From NCBI GenBank assembly GCA_934201655.1, contig CAKPXD010000020.1, forward strand, positions 1 to 14,690: a DNA stretch of 14,690 nucleotides, read 5' to 3'. The notes under the pieces were generated by a model. It ran no database searches, was not told the DNA's origin, and saw only the letters and a program-made list of their open reading frames with translations. This DNA is from an uncultured Streptococcus sp. Lineage in GTDB: Bacteria; Bacillota; Bacilli; Lactobacillales; Streptococcaceae. The translations under genes and the position numbers were made by a program. Shown one piece after another: positions 13,170 to 14,690 of this stretch; the stretch's first letter is position 1, and every line of letters starts with the position of its first letter.

Positions 13170-14690
13170 GTCTTGGCTTCAGAAATTCCTAATATTTCTT
13201 GAATTTCAGTAAGTGTGAGACTTCCACGAGACTCTGTTCCATCCAATACTTCTGAGACCAGATTCTTTTTCTCTTCCTGCAACTCTTGAATCTTCTCCTC
13301 AATTGTGCCTCTAGTTACCAGACGATAAACCTCAACAGCTTGGTCTTGTCCCATACGGTGGGCCCGGCCAATAGCCTGCGATTCAACTGCCGGATTCCAC
13401 CATAAGTCTACCAGAATAACTGTATCCGCACCAGTAAGATTGAGACCAACTCCACCAGCTTTTAGAGAAATCAAAAACACATCGCGCTCACCTTGGTTAA
13501 AAGCCTTGGTCATTTCTTGACGCTCCTGTGATGGTGTGGACCCAGTAATCTTAAAGGAAGTTAAGCCAAGCTGAGGCAACTCCTTTTCGATGCGATCAAG
13601 CATTCCCCTAAATTGAGAGAAGATGAGTACACGATGATTTCCCTCAGCAATTTGACTTAGTAGATCTCGTAAACTATCAAGCTTCCCGCTATCTCCCTTA
13701 TAATCTTCCATAAATAGAGCTGGAGTATCACAAATCTGGCGAAGACGCATGAGTCCTGTTAAAATTTCAACTCGATTTCGTTGAAATTCTGCATCGGTCA
13801 CCTTACCCAAACGCTCTTGCATCTGTTGAAGTTGAGCTAGATAGATAGCTTTTTGCTGGTCCTCCAGTTCATTTTTATAAACGACTTCTATCAGATCAGG
13901 TAACTCTGTAAGAACATCCTCTCTTTTTCGACGCATGACAAATGGTTTGATAAACTGTGCCACTCTCTCAGCAGGCAATTTCATAAAGTCTTTTTTTGCC
14001 GGCAAAAGTCCTGGCAATACAATCTGAAAGATAGACCATAATTCCCCTAAATTATTTTCAATTGGGGTTCCAGATAGAGCAAAAACTGATGGAACCACAA
14101 ACTTTCTCAAAATTTTAGCAATTTTAGTCTGAGCATTTTTCATCACCTGAGCTTCGTCTAGAAATAGAAAGTCAAAAGATAAATCTTGATAAATCTCACT
14201 ATCTTGACGGAAAGTGGCATAACTTGTTACATAAATCTGATGTTTCTCTGCTAAAATAGTCTCTCGATAAGGTTTCAATCCATGCACAACTGCCACATCC
14301 AAATTTGGTGCAAATTTTTTAAATTCATCAGCCCAATTATAGATGAGACCAGATGGAGCAAGAATCAAGACACGGCTATTCTCCTGAAGTTGGCTACTTA
14401 AAAAGGCGATGGCTTGTAAGGTTTTTCCAAGTCCCATATCATCAGCTAAAATTCCACCAAATCCATAATGGTCTAACATCTGAAGCCATTGAATCCCCTT
14501 TTTCTGATAGTCTCTGAGATCTGCTTTGATATTCAGAGGTTTCATTGGAAAATCCTCTGGATGCGTTAAATGATGCGCCAAATGACGAAATTCATCAGTA
14601 AAAGTAACTTGATCCTGGTCCTTAAACAGATGAGATAAGGTATAAGCCAAAGACTTGCGAGCCTGAAAAGCAGCACTCTCTATCTCATCA
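13166..14690 (-). CDS. SNF2-family helicase-like ATPase (N-terminal part outside window)
   Basis: The C-terminal 507 residues of a superfamily 2 DNA-dependent ATPase of the bacterial SNF2/RapA-like group; the frame remains open to base 14690, so any start inside the window is internal. Streptococcal homologues are about 1,030 aa, so roughly half is visible. Both RecA-like lobes are complete: motif I DDMGLGKT (14420-14443), motif Ia LILAPSG, motif II DEAQ (14147-14158, the form normal for this bacterial subgroup instead of DEAH), motif III ALSGTPIENNLGELWSIF, motif IV VLIFSQF, motif V LKAGGVGLNL and motif VI QAIGRAHRMGQ. An N-terminal SWIM-type zinc domain, often present in this group, would be off the window. 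Such proteins move along duplex DNA and remodel protein-DNA or transcription complexes; the partner here is unknown. The murC-operon promoter overlaps its stop. Confidence 0.93.
   Translation of the reverse strand, partial: DEIESAAFQARKSLAYTLSHLFKDQDQVTFTDEFRHLAHHLTHPEDFPMKPLNIKADLRDYQKKGIQWLQMLDHYGFGGILADDMGLGKTLQAIAFLSSQLQENSRVLILAPSGLIYNWADEFKKFAPNLDVAVVHGLKPYRETILAEKHQIYVTSYATFRQDSEIYQDLSFDFLFLDEAQVMKNAQTKIAKILRKFVVPSVFALSGTPIENNLGELWSIFQIVLPGLLPAKKDFMKLPAERVAQFIKPFVMRRKREDVLTELPDLIEVVYKNELEDQQKAIYLAQLQQMQERLGKVTDAEFQRNRVEILTGLMRLRQICDTPALFMEDYKGDSGKLDSLRDLLSQIAEGNHRVLIFSQFRGMLDRIEKELPQLGLTSFKITGSTPSQERQEMTKAFNQGERDVFLISLKAGGVGLNLTGADTVILVDLWWNPAVESQAIGRAHRMGQDQAVEVYRLVTRGTIEEKIQELQEEKKNLVSEVLDGTESRGSLTLTEIQEILGISEAKT

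Overview
The window looks like chromosomal DNA of a mitis-group Streptococcus (S. mitis, S. oralis or S. pneumoniae-like). The evidence is the low-GC codon use, the strong AGGAGG-type ribosome binding sites, the frequent extended -10 (TGnTATAAT) promoters, and proteins that read as close relatives of pneumococcal GatD, PepQ, PncB, NadE, GreA, MltG, MurC and Snf2. This is judged from memory of these families, not from a search. Almost all of the window is core housekeeping DNA. There is no tRNA, rRNA, insertion sequence, prophage or CRISPR array.

Layout. Only the first two genes are on the + strand: the C-terminal part of gatD (cell-wall amidation, with its own terminator) and pepQ (proline dipeptidase). 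From about 2.0 kb to the right edge every gene is on the - strand. Reading right to left in the direction of transcription: the C-terminal half of an SNF2-family helicase; an operon of an unrecognised 197-aa charged protein, murC and two acetyltransferases; mltG and greA; an amino-acid permease; a GNAT acetyltransferase with a HAD phosphatase; a small Xre regulator overlapping a four-helix membrane protein; and pncB-nadE, which overlap by four bases. Terminators or promoters lie at most unit boundaries, so transcription units can be drawn with fair confidence.

Functional themes. Peptidoglycan synthesis is represented by gatD (D-isoglutamine formation), murC (UDP-MurNAc plus L-Ala) and mltG (glycan-strand release). 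NAD is made from nicotinate by pncB and nadE, the first and last steps of the Preiss-Handler pathway. greA and the SNF2 protein act on transcription or DNA. The permease, PepQ and the acetyltransferases concern amino acids or unknown substrates.

The most unusual DNA is the 375-base gap between the convergent pepQ and nadE genes. After the pepQ terminator it holds a nested pair of alternative hairpins. It then holds a 100-bp-period tandem array made of four hairpins that share a TCCCCCGGA-like apex but have two different, internally compensated stems. The last hairpin contains the nadE stop codon and probably ends the pncB-nadE transcript. A second spot worth checking is a cre-like CcpA site in the apex of the greA terminator, just upstream of the permease gene. 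No undescribed multi-gene system is evident.
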